A DNA stretch of 29,359 nt from Cladosporium sp. IMV 00045 (lineage: Eukaryota > Ascomycota > Dothideomycetes > Cladosporiales > Cladosporiaceae), in assembly GCA_001931905.2 (NCBI GenBank), contig MSJI02000379.1, positions 1-29,359 of the forward strand, read 5' to 3'. The notes under the pieces were generated by a model. That model was not told the origin of the DNA and made no database searches. It was given only the letters and a program-made list of their open reading frames with translations. How positions within the stretch are numbered: position 1 is the stretch's first letter; the number at the start of each line of letters is the position of its first letter. Shown here piece after piece: positions 19,610 through 29,323 of the stretch. Position numbers and translations under genes: made by a program.

Positions 19610-20688
19610 TTAATAGCGGCGTCGAGACCTCGACTCGTCATACCCACCGCCTTCGTAAGGCCTCTTCTGTCCGGCATAGCGATCGCCTCCACGAGGCGGC
19701 AGAGGCTCGAGGTTAGCGTTGCGGGAGCCCCGGTCGTCATACCTATCGCGACCTCCACCTCCATACCCACCCGAGCGAGGGCCATCAGGGGGGCCACCAA
19801 AGCGGTCGCCACCAAAGCGTCCTCCGCTACGATCACCAAAGCCGCCACCTCTTGGGCCGCCGCGGCCTCCTCTGAAGCCACCGCGATCAAACCCACCCCT
19901 GAATCCACCACGTCCTCCGAGTCCACCAGGACCCATCGGTGCAAAACTGGGCCTGGGAGGCGGAGCTTGCGTGTATCCGCGACCACCAAGGCCTCCGCCA
20001 AAGCGACGCGGGCGCCAGCCAGAGACGGTACGGCCACGCTCAACGTCGACGACGACTTTGCGGCCCTTCAAGCGAAGGTTCTCAGTCTCCTTGTAAGCGG
20101 CTGTGAGGGAAGGAAGAAAAAACTACATGTCAGCACGGTTCGATACTTACCCCAAAAGCTGGTGGAGCGTCAGTAGAATCGGGATGGGGTGGAATAGTTA
20201 CCTTTCATGTCACGCTCTCTCTCAAACACCACAAACGCGTATCCGCGCGGCTGGCCTTTCTTCTTGGGATTGCTCTCGCCCGAGTTGAGCGGCACGCGCA
20301 CTCTCTCAATGGGACCGAAGCGGCCAAACTCGCGCTCGAGGTCCTTGGTGTCGGTGTCGTAGGGCAGTCGCGAAATGAAAAGGGTGCGGTACGGGTCTCC
20401 GCGGATGTTCTTGTCCTCCTTGGGGTTGTAGAGCTGGCGGAAACCTTCGCCCATCAACCATTGCTGGTTGGCCTCCTTCTCTAGTTTCTTGCGATCCTTC
20501 TTCTCCAGCCATGACTCGGTGGGCTTGTAGTCGCCGAATTCCTCCTTCAGCTGTGGCAGGTATTGTGCGACGCCGCTGATGGGTTGGGTTTTGCGGTCTT
20601 CGGGAGCGTGATCACTAGGTGGCATGTAGCGGAGCGCAGGACGAGCTGCGAAGAGCGCCAGAAGGTTGGGTGGGAGTTGGGCGGTCAT
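19610..20688 (-). CDS. SNRNP70: U1 small nuclear ribonucleoprotein 70 kDa (U1-70K), two exons
   Basis: Exons 20688-20202 and 20100-19610, with a 101-nt intron in phase 1; 325 aa. The N-terminus [17 protein letters not shown] is the U1snRNP70_N segment that wraps the U1 core. One RRM follows (about 101-181) with RNP2 LFISRL (103-108) and RNP1 RGYAFVVF (148-155), then the hallmark [23 protein letters not shown]. The splice joins ERDMK to AAYKETEN, matching the ERDMHSAYK of animal U1-70K. The tail (about 196-310) is RGG/Gly-rich instead of the long Arg-Asp/Arg-Ser tail of animal proteins, ending in ESRSRRRY. It binds stem-loop I of U1 snRNA and recognises 5' splice sites in the nucleus. The intron contains a possible 8-nt microexon (separate entry). 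Confidence 0.97.
20151..20158 (-). other. Possible poison microexon inside the U1-70K intron
   Basis: Within the 101-nt intron, the minus strand reads ...CTGACGCTCCACCAG, then CTTTTGGG, then GTAAGTATCG...GCTGACATG...CCTCACAG. The 8 nt are therefore flanked by a good acceptor with its own CTGAC branch point and by a consensus donor with a downstream CTGAC branch point. This splits the intron into two mini-introns of 43 and 50 nt. Inclusion shifts the frame, and a stop appears 11 codons into exon 2. Skipping gives the conserved protein. Confidence 0.4.
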
Positions 20689-21061
20689 GATGGTGTGTTG
20701 ATGGCCGATTTGGTTGCGATTTATAGCTTGCGCCTGCTGCGCGTGTCGATGGGGAGTGGCGCGCGCGATGCCGCGGTTTTGTTGCTGGACACAGCTATGG
20801 CTTGTTAGTGCTAACAAACAGAGGACCTTGCAAGTTGCAAAACAAGAAAGCAGTAGTCTGTGGCAAGCAGTGCGTGAAGTGAACTTCAATGTGTCTGACA
20901 AGCAGGAGAGCAGCGCGCGCAAGGGCGAGATCTCGAGCTTCGGCGGCCACGGGAGACAGCCGGCGCTAGCGCCAGATCCAACTTCGAGAGAGACTCGGAC
21001 GTTTCTACCAGGCGAAGTGAATGGAATATATCACTATACATTCACACACACATCTCACATC
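20689..21061. promoter_or_regulatory. Divergent promoter region, U1-70K / mL43
   Basis: These 373 nt separate two housekeeping starts. An AT-rich TATA-like stretch (AATATATCACTATA, about 21025-21038) lies 25-35 nt before the mL43 ATG. No other gene is seen. Confidence 0.4.
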
Positions 21062-21613
21062 ATGCCTCTGCAAGCACTACGAACAGCGACAAAGGCGCAG
21101 GTGAGTCTCCGCGAGCCCATCATTTCTTTAGTATTCCCAAACTGACTTCTCCCCACCTAGAACGGCGTCGGCGCCTTCATCCTCCAATGCAAACGCCTCG
21201 ACTTCCACTACTGCGACTGGGCCGGCAGCAGTAAAGGAATGAAGTAAGCTCCTCCCAAACCCCAAAAAAGACACAACTCCAAACCCCCCAAGTTCCCAAT
21301 CTAACAACAACTCCCCTCCAGCGCCTTCCTCAAAACCCACCTCCCGGCCTTCGCGCGCTCCAACCCTCAAATCGAAATCAGCGTCTCACCGCGACCGGGC
21401 AAGCACCCCGTTCTGCGCGGGAGGTACATCAACGGGAAAGAAAAAGCCGTGTGCGTGCGCAACCTGGAACCCAGCGAGATTCTCGACAAAGCGCTGCTGT
21501 TGCGCGGCGCGAGCGGGGAGAAGCTCAAGAAGGTGACCAGGCCCGTGAAGAGTGGAAATGAGAGTGTGAGGGGCGTGTGGGATCCGTTTCATGGGGAGAA
21601 GTATATGGTGTAG
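21062..21613 (+). CDS. MRPL51: Mitochondrial large ribosomal subunit protein mL43 (MRPL51), three exons
   Basis: Exons 21062-21100, 21161-21243 and 21322-21613, with introns of 60 and 78 nt (GTGAGT...CCTAG and GTAAGC...CCAG); 137 aa, close to yeast Mrpl51 (140 aa). The joined protein reads NGVGAFILQCKRLDF, then YCDWAGSSKGMNAFL and VCVRNLEPSEI, ending SVRGVWDPFHGEKYMV, matching the L51/S25/CI-B8 thioredoxin-like family along its whole length. It is imported and becomes part of the mitoribosome large subunit. The first Met is followed by a short basic, Ala/Thr-containing segment (MPLQALRTATKAQ) that may serve as an uncleaved targeting signal. No single long frame exists, so this gene is easily missed without splicing. 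Confidence 0.96.
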
Positions 21614-21998
21614 ATTGGGGAAGGGGAAGTGGGGGATGTACGATTTGGAGTGGGAAGAGAGGAGTGTACAGATATGTTTATGTTGTGGGATTGTGTTTTA
21701 TACTTTTTTTTTCTTCTTTGCTTGCAAAGAGCATTGGATGGGCGTACAATTACGGGTTATTAGAGGGAATACCAATCAAAGCGAATTTGCTTTCTTGAGA
21801 AATAATGAGGAATCCAGGCGGCGAGGCATGTTCTTCTCTTGATTTCGAGGAATTGGTACATGTATCTATCATTGCGCGGAAAGGGAGATCGAAACCCCCG
21901 TGAGAGCACAGAATAATAGGAACAAGGCGTGCAAGGAGTTGGTCGTGCCTTTTGGCGACGGCGAGATGCCACGCCACTCCAAACTTACACTCTATACA
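21614..21998. other. Convergent intergenic region
   Basis: Shared 3' flank of mL43 (+) and the UVRAG-like gene (-). A T-rich run near 21700-21720 may relate to 3'-end formation of mL43. No gene is seen. Confidence 0.5.
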
Positions 21999-24105
21999 TC
22001 AAGTCTTACCCCTCCTATCAAGCACGCCCGCATTCCTCCTCAAACTATCCACCGCCCCCTTCCCCGCCCCCTTCCCATCCTCCCCCTGCTGCTTCCCCCC
22101 CGAATTCCAAAACAACCCACTCAAAGCCGAACTCGCCGAATCGCTACTCGCAGCCCTACTCCCGCCCCCATCCCCCTTTCTCATCAAACCCCTGACACCC
22201 CCCGCCTTCCTGGCCGGCAACTCCCCCTCACCAGCCGTGGCAACGTAGAGCAAATACTTCAAATTCGGCAGCGTGTGCCGTATATCCAAGACGCGCACGC
22301 CGAAGTGCGTCTCGAGCAGGAGCTGAATGTCCTTGTTCAGGAGGAAAAGCGCGTACTCGAAGCGGAAGCGCGGCACGCCGCGCGAGAAGAGCGGGTAGGT
22401 GCGCAGCGTCTTCTCGCCGTCGGCGGAGTGGGAGCGGCGCGCTTCGGCGGGGAGCAGGCTGATGGCGTCGTAGATTGTGCTAGTGCTGGAGCGCGGGGTG
22501 ACGGGGTAGGCGAGCGGCCGGGCGAGGTAGAAGCTGAGGAGTTGCAGGGTGTGGGCGACGTGGCCGAGGGCGGAGGCAGTGAGTTCGGGGGTGGAGGAGT
22601 CGATGTCTTCGGAGTTGGGGAGGGGGATGGCGCGGATTGTGAAGGCGAGGGCTTTGTTTTTGATGGGCTGGATGGGGTAGACTTTTTGTAGGTCTTCGCA
22701 GATGCGGCGGCGTTGGTTTTGGATGTCTTTCTTTCCCTGTTCGATTTGGTTGCGGGTTGAGGGGGTGCTGGCTTTGCCGTCGAGCATTTCTTGGGCCTGT
22801 CTGTTGCTTTCTGTGGTATCTTTGGACATGAGATTTCGTCGGTTGGCCAGAGATGAGCGTTTTTCTGCCTGCTGTGTGCGTGCTTTCTCAAGTTGCTTTG
22901 ACACTGTTTTCTTCGCATATTCGATAGTCTTGAGGCGATCTTCGGCCTCTGCAACGCGGTCGCGGTTGACTATAGCGGAATTGTTATCTTGCAAGATGGC
23001 TTCGAGGTCTGCCGCGATTTTGTTGCGCGTGGCAAGGGCATCTTGGATGCTGTCGTCGAGTTTGGACAACCGTAGCAGAGCATCAAACGAACTGGTGGGA
23101 AGTGGTCGCATGCTGTTCGCGCGAGCCAGTGGTGCTGTGGGATTTGGAGGCGTGTACTCAGCAACAGTGTTGAATGTTGTATAAACGCCATCTGACATGT
23201 GGAAAACAATTGCGTTCTGCGGCAACCGGCGCTCTAGATTTTCCAGATGTCGACCGAGAAATTGCAATTCGCGGAGATTGAGCGACACGTCAAGAAGTTG
23301 TCGCCAGGCATCCCACTTGGCGCCTTTCACCCATATGCGAACAGTGAGCTGATCATAGCGTGTGGTTCCTGGTGCAGTCATGTCGAAGTCTATTGAGCGG
23401 AAGGTCGGGTTCATGGTATGTTCGACTGTTTCCGAGACGTATATTGGGTCTGAGTTGAGTTAGAGTCTTTCTCGACTTTCACAAGGTACCAAGACAGTCC
23501 ATACCATCAATGTCGGGGACATGGAGACTAAAGAACACGTCCGCCATACGTTCAGTCGTCATGCCTTCCAATCTTTCCTGGCGAGACTGAGGGCTCGCAT
23601 TCGCCCATTCTAGCGTACTGCGTCGCCGCAGCCTCGCAATGGGAGGCCGAGGTGGTGTCTTCGGAGCTCCATTCCCAGTGTCTTGCGATTTCGCAGGCTC
23701 CTTCTTATTAGGCGAGCCCTTGTCTGCCTTTGCGTGTTTGACGTCCGATTGCGACTCATCCTCGGGCACACGTCTCAAGTCTGAAGAGCTTCTTGAATGG
23801 CCGAGCGTTTTCTTCTCGCGCAGAGCGACAAGTTTCGCGGGCGACACGAGAGTGTTGGGGATAGCATCGTCGTCGATGGTCTTGCCTCGCGGACGCGACG
23901 AGGGTGAGACGTTCAAGGAGAGGTTGCGCAAGGAGATCGAATGCAAGTTACGAAGACGGCGGTTCTATTGCGAGGTTCAGCGAAGGGTTTCAAGACAAAG
24001 CGATATGGTGTGAAGTACGTATGGTAACAGCCATGGTCTATCACGGCGAATGGCGGCATTGTTTGGTTGTTGCTGAACTGACTGGGCGGAGGGCTTGGAG
24101 GCCAT
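21999..24105 (-). CDS. UVRAG/Vps38-like subunit of PI3-kinase complex II, three exons
   Basis: Exons 24105-24019, 23964-23505 and 23449-21999 splice in frame (introns 54 and 55 nt) to 665 aa. The longest frame of exon 2 begins with TTG, so the start lies in the small first exon, which encodes a Ser/Gln-rich leader and RRDRPWLLPY, joined to NRRLRNLHSISLRNLSL as in fungal UVRAG homologues. Residues about 165-290 resemble a C2-like beta domain, 304-439 a heptad-rich coiled coil (DALLRLSKLDDSIQDAL..., EAEDRLKTIEYAKK), and 440-630 the BARA2-like region (YPIQPIKNKALAFTIRAIPLP, LGHVAHTLQLLSFYLARPL). In yeast Vps38 recruits Vps34-Vps15-Vps30 to endosomes for vacuolar sorting; animal UVRAG also acts in autophagosome maturation. 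It could instead be called Atg14-like, but the N-terminal motif and C2-like part favour UVRAG. Confidence 0.9.
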
Positions 24106-24526
24106 TCATCCCGTCAAGTGATTGGTATGCGCGTGAAGAGAGGATGAATAACAGCTATGAATGAGAGCAGTATAGCCAGAAACAGCAGAGCATTGAGTGA
24201 GAGAGTAAGGTATTAATCAAGTGTATTAATCAAATGGTTTACGTGAAGCTTTAATCAATTGCAAGCAGCTGACCCCAAAGCCAGGCAGTCGATCATCGCC
24301 TCGGCTTATCATTGCGATCAGTCCGGGTGGGCGTATTGCTATGGCTGGATTTAAGAGATGCGGAGACGCTCGGGAGTGCGCTTTGAATTGGGTAGGCCTC
24401 ACTGCCGTCCACCGTAGCGGCTAACGTCCCGTCAAGAATCTCTCCCCGAAGCACTATCCAAAGAGCAGTGCAGGGCGCGCATACCATTCCCACACTCGCC
24501 ATCACACCCGGCACTGCATCACCACA
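24106..24526. promoter_or_regulatory. Divergent promoter region, UVRAG-like / mL67
   Basis: These 421 nt lie between two divergent starts. They contain three copies of TTAATCAA (next entry). No clear TATA box or gene is present. Confidence 0.45.
24211..24258. repeat. Three TTAATCAA direct repeats
   Basis: TATTAATCAA occurs exactly at 24211-24220 and 24224-24233, and TTAATCAA again at 24251-24258; the core starts are spaced 13 and 25 nt apart. The placement midway in a bidirectional promoter suggests binding sites, but no factor is assigned. Confidence 0.6.
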
Positions 24527-25871
24527 ATGCCGCCCAGTCAGCGTGTGATCTACGCATACAGCCATGTGCGCACCAACCAGGTGCTCTACTCCTTCAGTCC
24601 TACCCTTAACGTGAGTTCCTCCACCGTCCAGCATCAACCTACCCTTCACCCAGCTGACTTCAAATTAGAATGCTCAAGTAGCTAAGCAATTCCCCGACAC
24701 TGGCGCAAACACCTCCTTCACCCACCTGCGAAAAGATCTCTGGCGCCCTCTCTGGACCCTGTCAATCCCCGCGAGCGCGCACGCCGACGCACAAGGCCGC
24801 CATGCGTTCAGGAAGCTGCGAGAATGGCGAATGCTGCACGAGACATCATGGGACCGCCCTGCGATGCTGTCGCTGAACCACTCCCCCAAGGAAATCGAGA
24901 GACTGCAGGAAAAGCTTGACGGGAGAGGCGGCAGCAAGAAGGAAAATGTCTACGACGTGATCAAGCACATGAAGAAGAAGATGCGGGTGAACGCCGTGCT
25001 CGACCAGCGCGCCAACAGTATAGCCGACCTCGCCGCCGTGTTGATTGACCAGGAGGACATAGGTGTGCGGACTCAGCAGTCAAGGCTGGACGAGGCGGAG
25101 AAGGGACGCGCGCGCGACGCCAAGATCATGCTGCGGCTATCAAAGGAGTTTGAAAAGGGCGGAATGGAAAAGATTGAAGCGAGGCGAGCAGAGTTGATGC
25201 AAAAGTTGGAGTCCCCGGCCGACGCCATCGAGGCAGCGGAGAGGAATGTACCCGAGATTCAGCACCAATTGAGCGCGTTGGACACAAAGAGCCAAAGGAT
25301 GCGCCTCTCAGTCGACGCCGTGGCGGAAGCGTCACAGAAAGTTAATAAGAGCCTCCCTGAGGCGCAGCAGCAAGACCAAATCCTGGCCGCGCTCCCGGGC
25401 TTCCCTGCCAATCCCGCGAGCTTCGTTCCTAGGCGTGGTCCCCTCCGCGCCCGCTTCCAGCGCGAAAACGCCCCAATCTTCAGCACAGCGGGCATTGTCG
25501 TCAAGTGGGCCAACCAGCTCGACGCCGAGTACGCCGAAGCCTGGCCAGAGACCATCGACCACCAGCCCATGGGTCTCGCCCGCCACCGCGCGCCGCGGGC
25601 ACATGAGGAGGCCGTCATGGATGTGGCGGGCTTCAGGAGCAAGCTCGAAGCAGCTTGGGACAAGACCCACCCTCAAACACCGCCCGTCGCCCCGTCACGG
25701 GAGGCTGCGCACGCTGAGGTGGACGAGCCCACGAGAGCGGCGATGGAGAAGGCCAGGCGTAGCGTGCTGAGTGAGGTGAAGAAGGCTGTTGCGCAGAAGA
25801 CTAGAAGTCTGAGTCGCAAGGCCGGTGCGCAAGCTCCGCGTCGTGAGCGTGTCGAGCAGACGCAGGAGTGA
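24527..25871 (+). CDS. MHR1: Mitochondrial ribosomal protein mL67 / Mhr1 family, two exons
   Basis: Exon 1 is 24527-24610 and exon 2 is 24669-25871, joined in phase 0 across a 58-nt intron (GTGAGT...ATTAG); 428 aa. Residues 1-90 carry the Mhr1 signature: VIYAYSHVRTNQVLYSFSPTLN, then LRKDLWRPLWTLSIP and HAFRKLREWRMLHE. In yeast this protein is both a mitoribosome large-subunit component (mL67) and a mitochondrial homologous-recombination/transcription factor. The yeast protein is about 226 aa; here a long helical, charged extension (heptad-like around residues 170-260) and a basic Ala-rich tail are added. The conserved part lies first, so the start at 24527 is secure. Family call is firm; the recombination role is only inferred. 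Confidence 0.92.
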
Positions 25872-26392
25872 GCCGTTCTGCCGAGGTTGTGATCTCCCGG
25901 CAGAGTTGTATTGTGAACATATATGTAGCATAGAGCATTTCAAGCATTGTAACACAGCATCCTATTCGAGATCGAGGCTCCTATGAAATCGTTGCGTTTT
26001 TTGGAAGGTGATGAGAGAGGAATTGTGTAGCCTTCCACCGACGTATTTACCATTAACCCTTAACATGATATTCTGATCTTGCTCTCCCCATAATCTCAAA
26101 CTTAAGGTAACGAAATCAGACGTTCACGCCACCACCCTCACTCAAAGTGCAGAACCAGCCTCGCCCAACCCTAACCCTACACCCGTTAATTGAATCCACG
26201 CCCCAAAAGCGCGTCTTCACGCGTCCGCCTGCTCCATCCAAATCGTCAACCTCACCCACCAGAACCTCGCCACTACCTACTGTTTAAACACGCCAAATCA
26301 CACCAACGACAGCCATATCCACACGACACGAAAAACCCAGAACCTCCATTCACAAACCAACCTCGCTTTTAGAAAGAAACAGGAAAACAAAT
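25872..26392. other. Intergenic region, mL67 3' flank and RPA small-subunit promoter
   Basis: These 521 nt contain no gene. Telobox-like motifs occur at 26053-26064 and 26167-26184 (separate entry). The last 30 nt before the ATG are purine-rich (AGAAAGAAACAGGAAAAC). Confidence 0.6.
26053..26184. promoter_or_regulatory. Telobox-like elements upstream of RPA small subunit
   Basis: TTAACCCTTAAC lies at 26053-26064, and AACCCTAACCCTACACCC, containing two CCCTAA/TTAGGG-type units, lies at 26167-26184. These are 340 and 226 nt before the ATG at 26393. TTAGGG-binding factors (Tbf1/Teb1 type) act at promoters in yeasts; function here is inference. Confidence 0.45.
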
Positions 26393-27013
26393 ATGTCCGA
26401 ATCAACCCCCCGCATCACCGCCCCCTACCTCGAGCAATTCTCGCACCAAACCGTGCGCATCCTGGGCAAAGTGCGCCAGCTGCGCGGCGAGCAGGCCACC
26501 ATCGACGCCGGCGGGCAGATCAGTGTTTTTCTGAACCGGGTGAGTGCCGCAGCATCGCGAGGACCAGAAAAAGAATCGAGAAAAGAGGGCATCATTCACA
26601 CCTCTTGTGCTTTCCCTGCGCTCTTTCGACTTTCTGAGAAAGAGACTCTTTCTATTTTGAGTTTTTCTGACGGAGAAAATTGTTGACAGGACGCCCACCT
26701 CCAACTCAACCACGCAGTGGAAATCATCGGCAAAGTGCAGAACGACCTGAGCGTGCGGGTCATGGCCAGCACGGATTTCGGGCCGGAGAGTTCGATTGGT
26801 GAGTTTCTTTTTTCTTTCGCCCTTCTTGCGCCATATCGGCGCTCGCTCGCGGCGTTGGGGTCTCTTCGTCATGAGACGGCGAGGATGGGGCCAACGAGAG
26901 AAGAACAGTTTTGCTGACGAAGGGGGGCGGGTTCTGCAGATTTCAACGCCGTCGACGCGGTTGTAGATGTCACGCACCGGTACCCTGAGATGTTCTACCC
27001 GAAGGAGCAGTGA
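26393..27013 (+). CDS. RFA3: Replication protein A small subunit (RPA14/Rfa3/Ssb3), three exons
   Basis: Exons 26393-26539, 26690-26798 and 26940-27013, with introns of 150 and 141 nt; 109 aa, slightly shorter than yeast Rfa3 (122 aa). The spliced protein is a single OB fold: TPRITAPYLEQFSHQTVRILGKV, then ATIDAGGQISVFLNR, HAVEIIGKV, LSVRVMASTDFG and a C-terminal helix (AVDAVVDVTHRYPEMFYP) that packs in the RPA trimer core. It is the smallest subunit of the nuclear single-stranded-DNA-binding trimer used in replication, repair and recombination. Its introns are more than twice as long as most others in the window, and both are multiples of three. Intron 1 stays open almost to its acceptor, so a retained-intron product of 97 aa is conceivable. 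Confidence 0.94.
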
Positions 27014-27811
27014 TTGGCTCCTTTTGCTATTGGGAAAGGCGTATGAGCTCATGTCAGCACGCTGGAATGGGAAGCGGCGTTTTCGAGGGAGTAATTAAGG
27101 ATGGATCATGAGTGTGCTTTCTCTTTCACTGCCACAGGAGAGTAAGGAGGGGTCAAGGACCCAAACAAATATATCAGCAGAGGGACGACGACGACGAAGA
27201 TGGTTGGCGACTCCACCTCGTCGTGTTATCGCCCTGGAAGGAAGACGAGTGTCCTCTGCGAGAAGGGGGAAATTTGCTCGTTGCAGCAATGAGCTTTCAC
27301 TTTGGGTTTGTCTTGCAGAAACTCCTACGATGAAATGAAAAGTTTGCTATGTCTTGTCTGAGAAATGAATGACTCAGAAGCAATCAAAAGGGGTGTTTTC
27401 TGTCTTCCGCGCTCACTTTGTGCAGCATTGTTCTCCTTATCCGCCACTCTCCCATCGAATACGCATCGGCGCGTGCCCAGCGGTGAGAATCGGCGGGGAT
27501 GTCTTCTCGGTCAATACAAGTTTTCTTAGCTGGCCCATGCGGGAGTTGCTGAGATGGAGGAGGATTGACACGAGTTGAGGGAGCAATGGGCGTTTGAAGA
27601 TACCAGTCATGTGAGTCGGCTTGAACGAGGCGAAAAATGCCATTGAGTCGGAAAGACGACATGAGGCTTCATTCTCTGAATTCAAGGGGCTTTTGTTAGC
27701 ACAGGCACCATAGAGCCGCGATTGTGTTTGAACTACATGTGTCTGGAGTCTTTTGAGTGCGATGGGATTCGTCATGCATTCTTGCGCAAATCTAACAAGA
27801 GTTTGGCAACA
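27014..27811. other. Convergent intergenic region
   Basis: About 800 nt lie between the 3' ends of the RPA small subunit (+) and NAD kinase (-). Several open frames of 60-112 codons on both strands overlap one another and show no family resemblance. I see no supportable gene or RNA. Confidence 0.55.
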
Positions 27812-29323
27812 TCATTGATTTCCCTTGGACGCCTTCGCATCGTCAAAAGCCTTCTGCCGTTGCCTGTTGTTCCAATTGAGCGTCCGCGAAATGCTGTCGA
27901 CCCAGTCCTCTTTCTTCCTGTCGAGGGGCAGGACGGTGGGGAAGGGGAAGCGCGAGGCGGAGATCGTGACGTAGTCGCCGGGTTTCAGCTCGCATCTACG
28001 TGCACGTCTTGTTAGTCGAGAATACTGAAGGGTTTCTGGGAGGTGAGCTTACCTTTCTTTGCCGTCAAAACTAGCCCAACAGCTGGCTCTCGCGTCGTAA
28101 GGCACGCCCAGTCGCAATACCATGGTGTCGGGCAATATGATCGGACGGAAGCTTAGCGTATGAGGCGCGATAGCTGTCAGGAGTATGACCGGGTTGTCCG
28201 GATGGCACAAGCTGCCGCCGGCGGCCAGGTTGTACGCAGTGGATCCGGTCGGAGTGGCGACGGCGATGCCGTCGGCCTGCACTGTGGTGAAGTGCTCCTC
28301 GTCTCCGAAGACCTCGATCGTGCTCATGGTCGGATTTGGACCTCGGTCGAGTACGATGTCGTTCAGAATGTTGTGCGTGCCTTGAGGTTTGTGGGTTGAA
28401 GCCATGTCGCGATCCTCTCCTATGAGCTCGTCGATTAGGTCTCTTTCCTCGTTGTCGGCGTCTGCTCGCTTCTGTGCTCTCATGATGGTTCCTTCGAATC
28501 GGAGGCGGAGTGAGACGGTTACTCCTTCTGCGAAAGCTCGGGTGAGAGTGTTGCGGTAGTCGTTGTAGTCGAATTTTGTGAGGAATCCCAGCGAGCCCAA
28601 GGCGAAAGACATGACGGGAGGTACGACTCGCTGGAAGAGCCAAGATGAGTACAGTACAGTCCCATCGCCGCCAAGTGCAACGACTATTTCGAATTGATGG
28701 GGTTTCTTCCTGCATAACTCAGCGTTCCAGTACTTGATTCGATCCCGGTAAGAGGGGTCCATTTGAGCAAGGCCTTCAGCATCGAAGATTTTGTTGTTCC
28801 TCATCGTGTCTTCTACCCATACCGTGTAGAGATCACCATCGGCGTTTCTCTGCTGCAGCAGCCACTTCGACACATCTCGTGTAAATGCAATGAGTTTCTT
28901 GTCGTGTACCTTCGTCAGGAGGAACACGTTTCTGACTTTGAGAAGTAGTCGAATGTGGCCGAGTTTCTTGGAAAGCTCCCGAATGTTGAATGCCATGTCT
29001 GAGAGCTGTTTCTTGGACAAAAGGCGAGATTGGGTGTGAGGGTCAATTTGGTCATGATGGGTGTCAGTGACCTTGTCTGTGGCTTTGGTGGCCATTTCGG
29101 CCTCTTCGTTGGGCGTCCAGTGGCCATCTTGTGCTCTGTAAGAAAGCAATGAATGAACAAAGCAAGATGTTGTTTTCCGATGTGCTGAAGGCCGTAGGCG
29201 AGGCTGTTGCTCGGATGCTTGCAGAGAAGCTCGCCTTCGTGGTTGGGAATCGCTTTTCTCGAAGATTACTTCGAGTCTGTCTTGCAAGCTCTCGGAATCG
29301 CTGACATTTGGATCAATCTCTGC
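27812..29323 (-). CDS. NAD kinase, 5'-partial (first exon outside the window)
   Basis: Visible exons are 29323-28053 and 27995-27812, joined in phase 2 across a 57-nt intron (GTAAGC...CGTAG); 484 aa are seen. Hallmarks: [15 protein letters not shown] (GGDGT at visible residues 218-222), [13 protein letters not shown], and the NAD-binding [38 protein letters not shown]. The enzyme phosphorylates NAD to NADP, feeding NADPH supply; eukaryotic homologues are Utr1/Yef1/NADK1. No ATG precedes the conserved core in this frame except internal ones (near 29095). Upstream of 29323 the minus strand shows a CTGAC branch point and a TAG acceptor, so the start lies in an exon beyond the right edge. An acidic insert ([19 protein letters not shown]) lies between the two core motifs. 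Family call is secure; the 5' boundary is inferred. Confidence 0.93.

Noticed and set aside
26167..26184. CCCTAA units as a sign of a chromosome end or telomere fusion
   Set aside because: Only two units are present and both flanks are ordinary single-copy gene sequence; a promoter element or chance is more likely.
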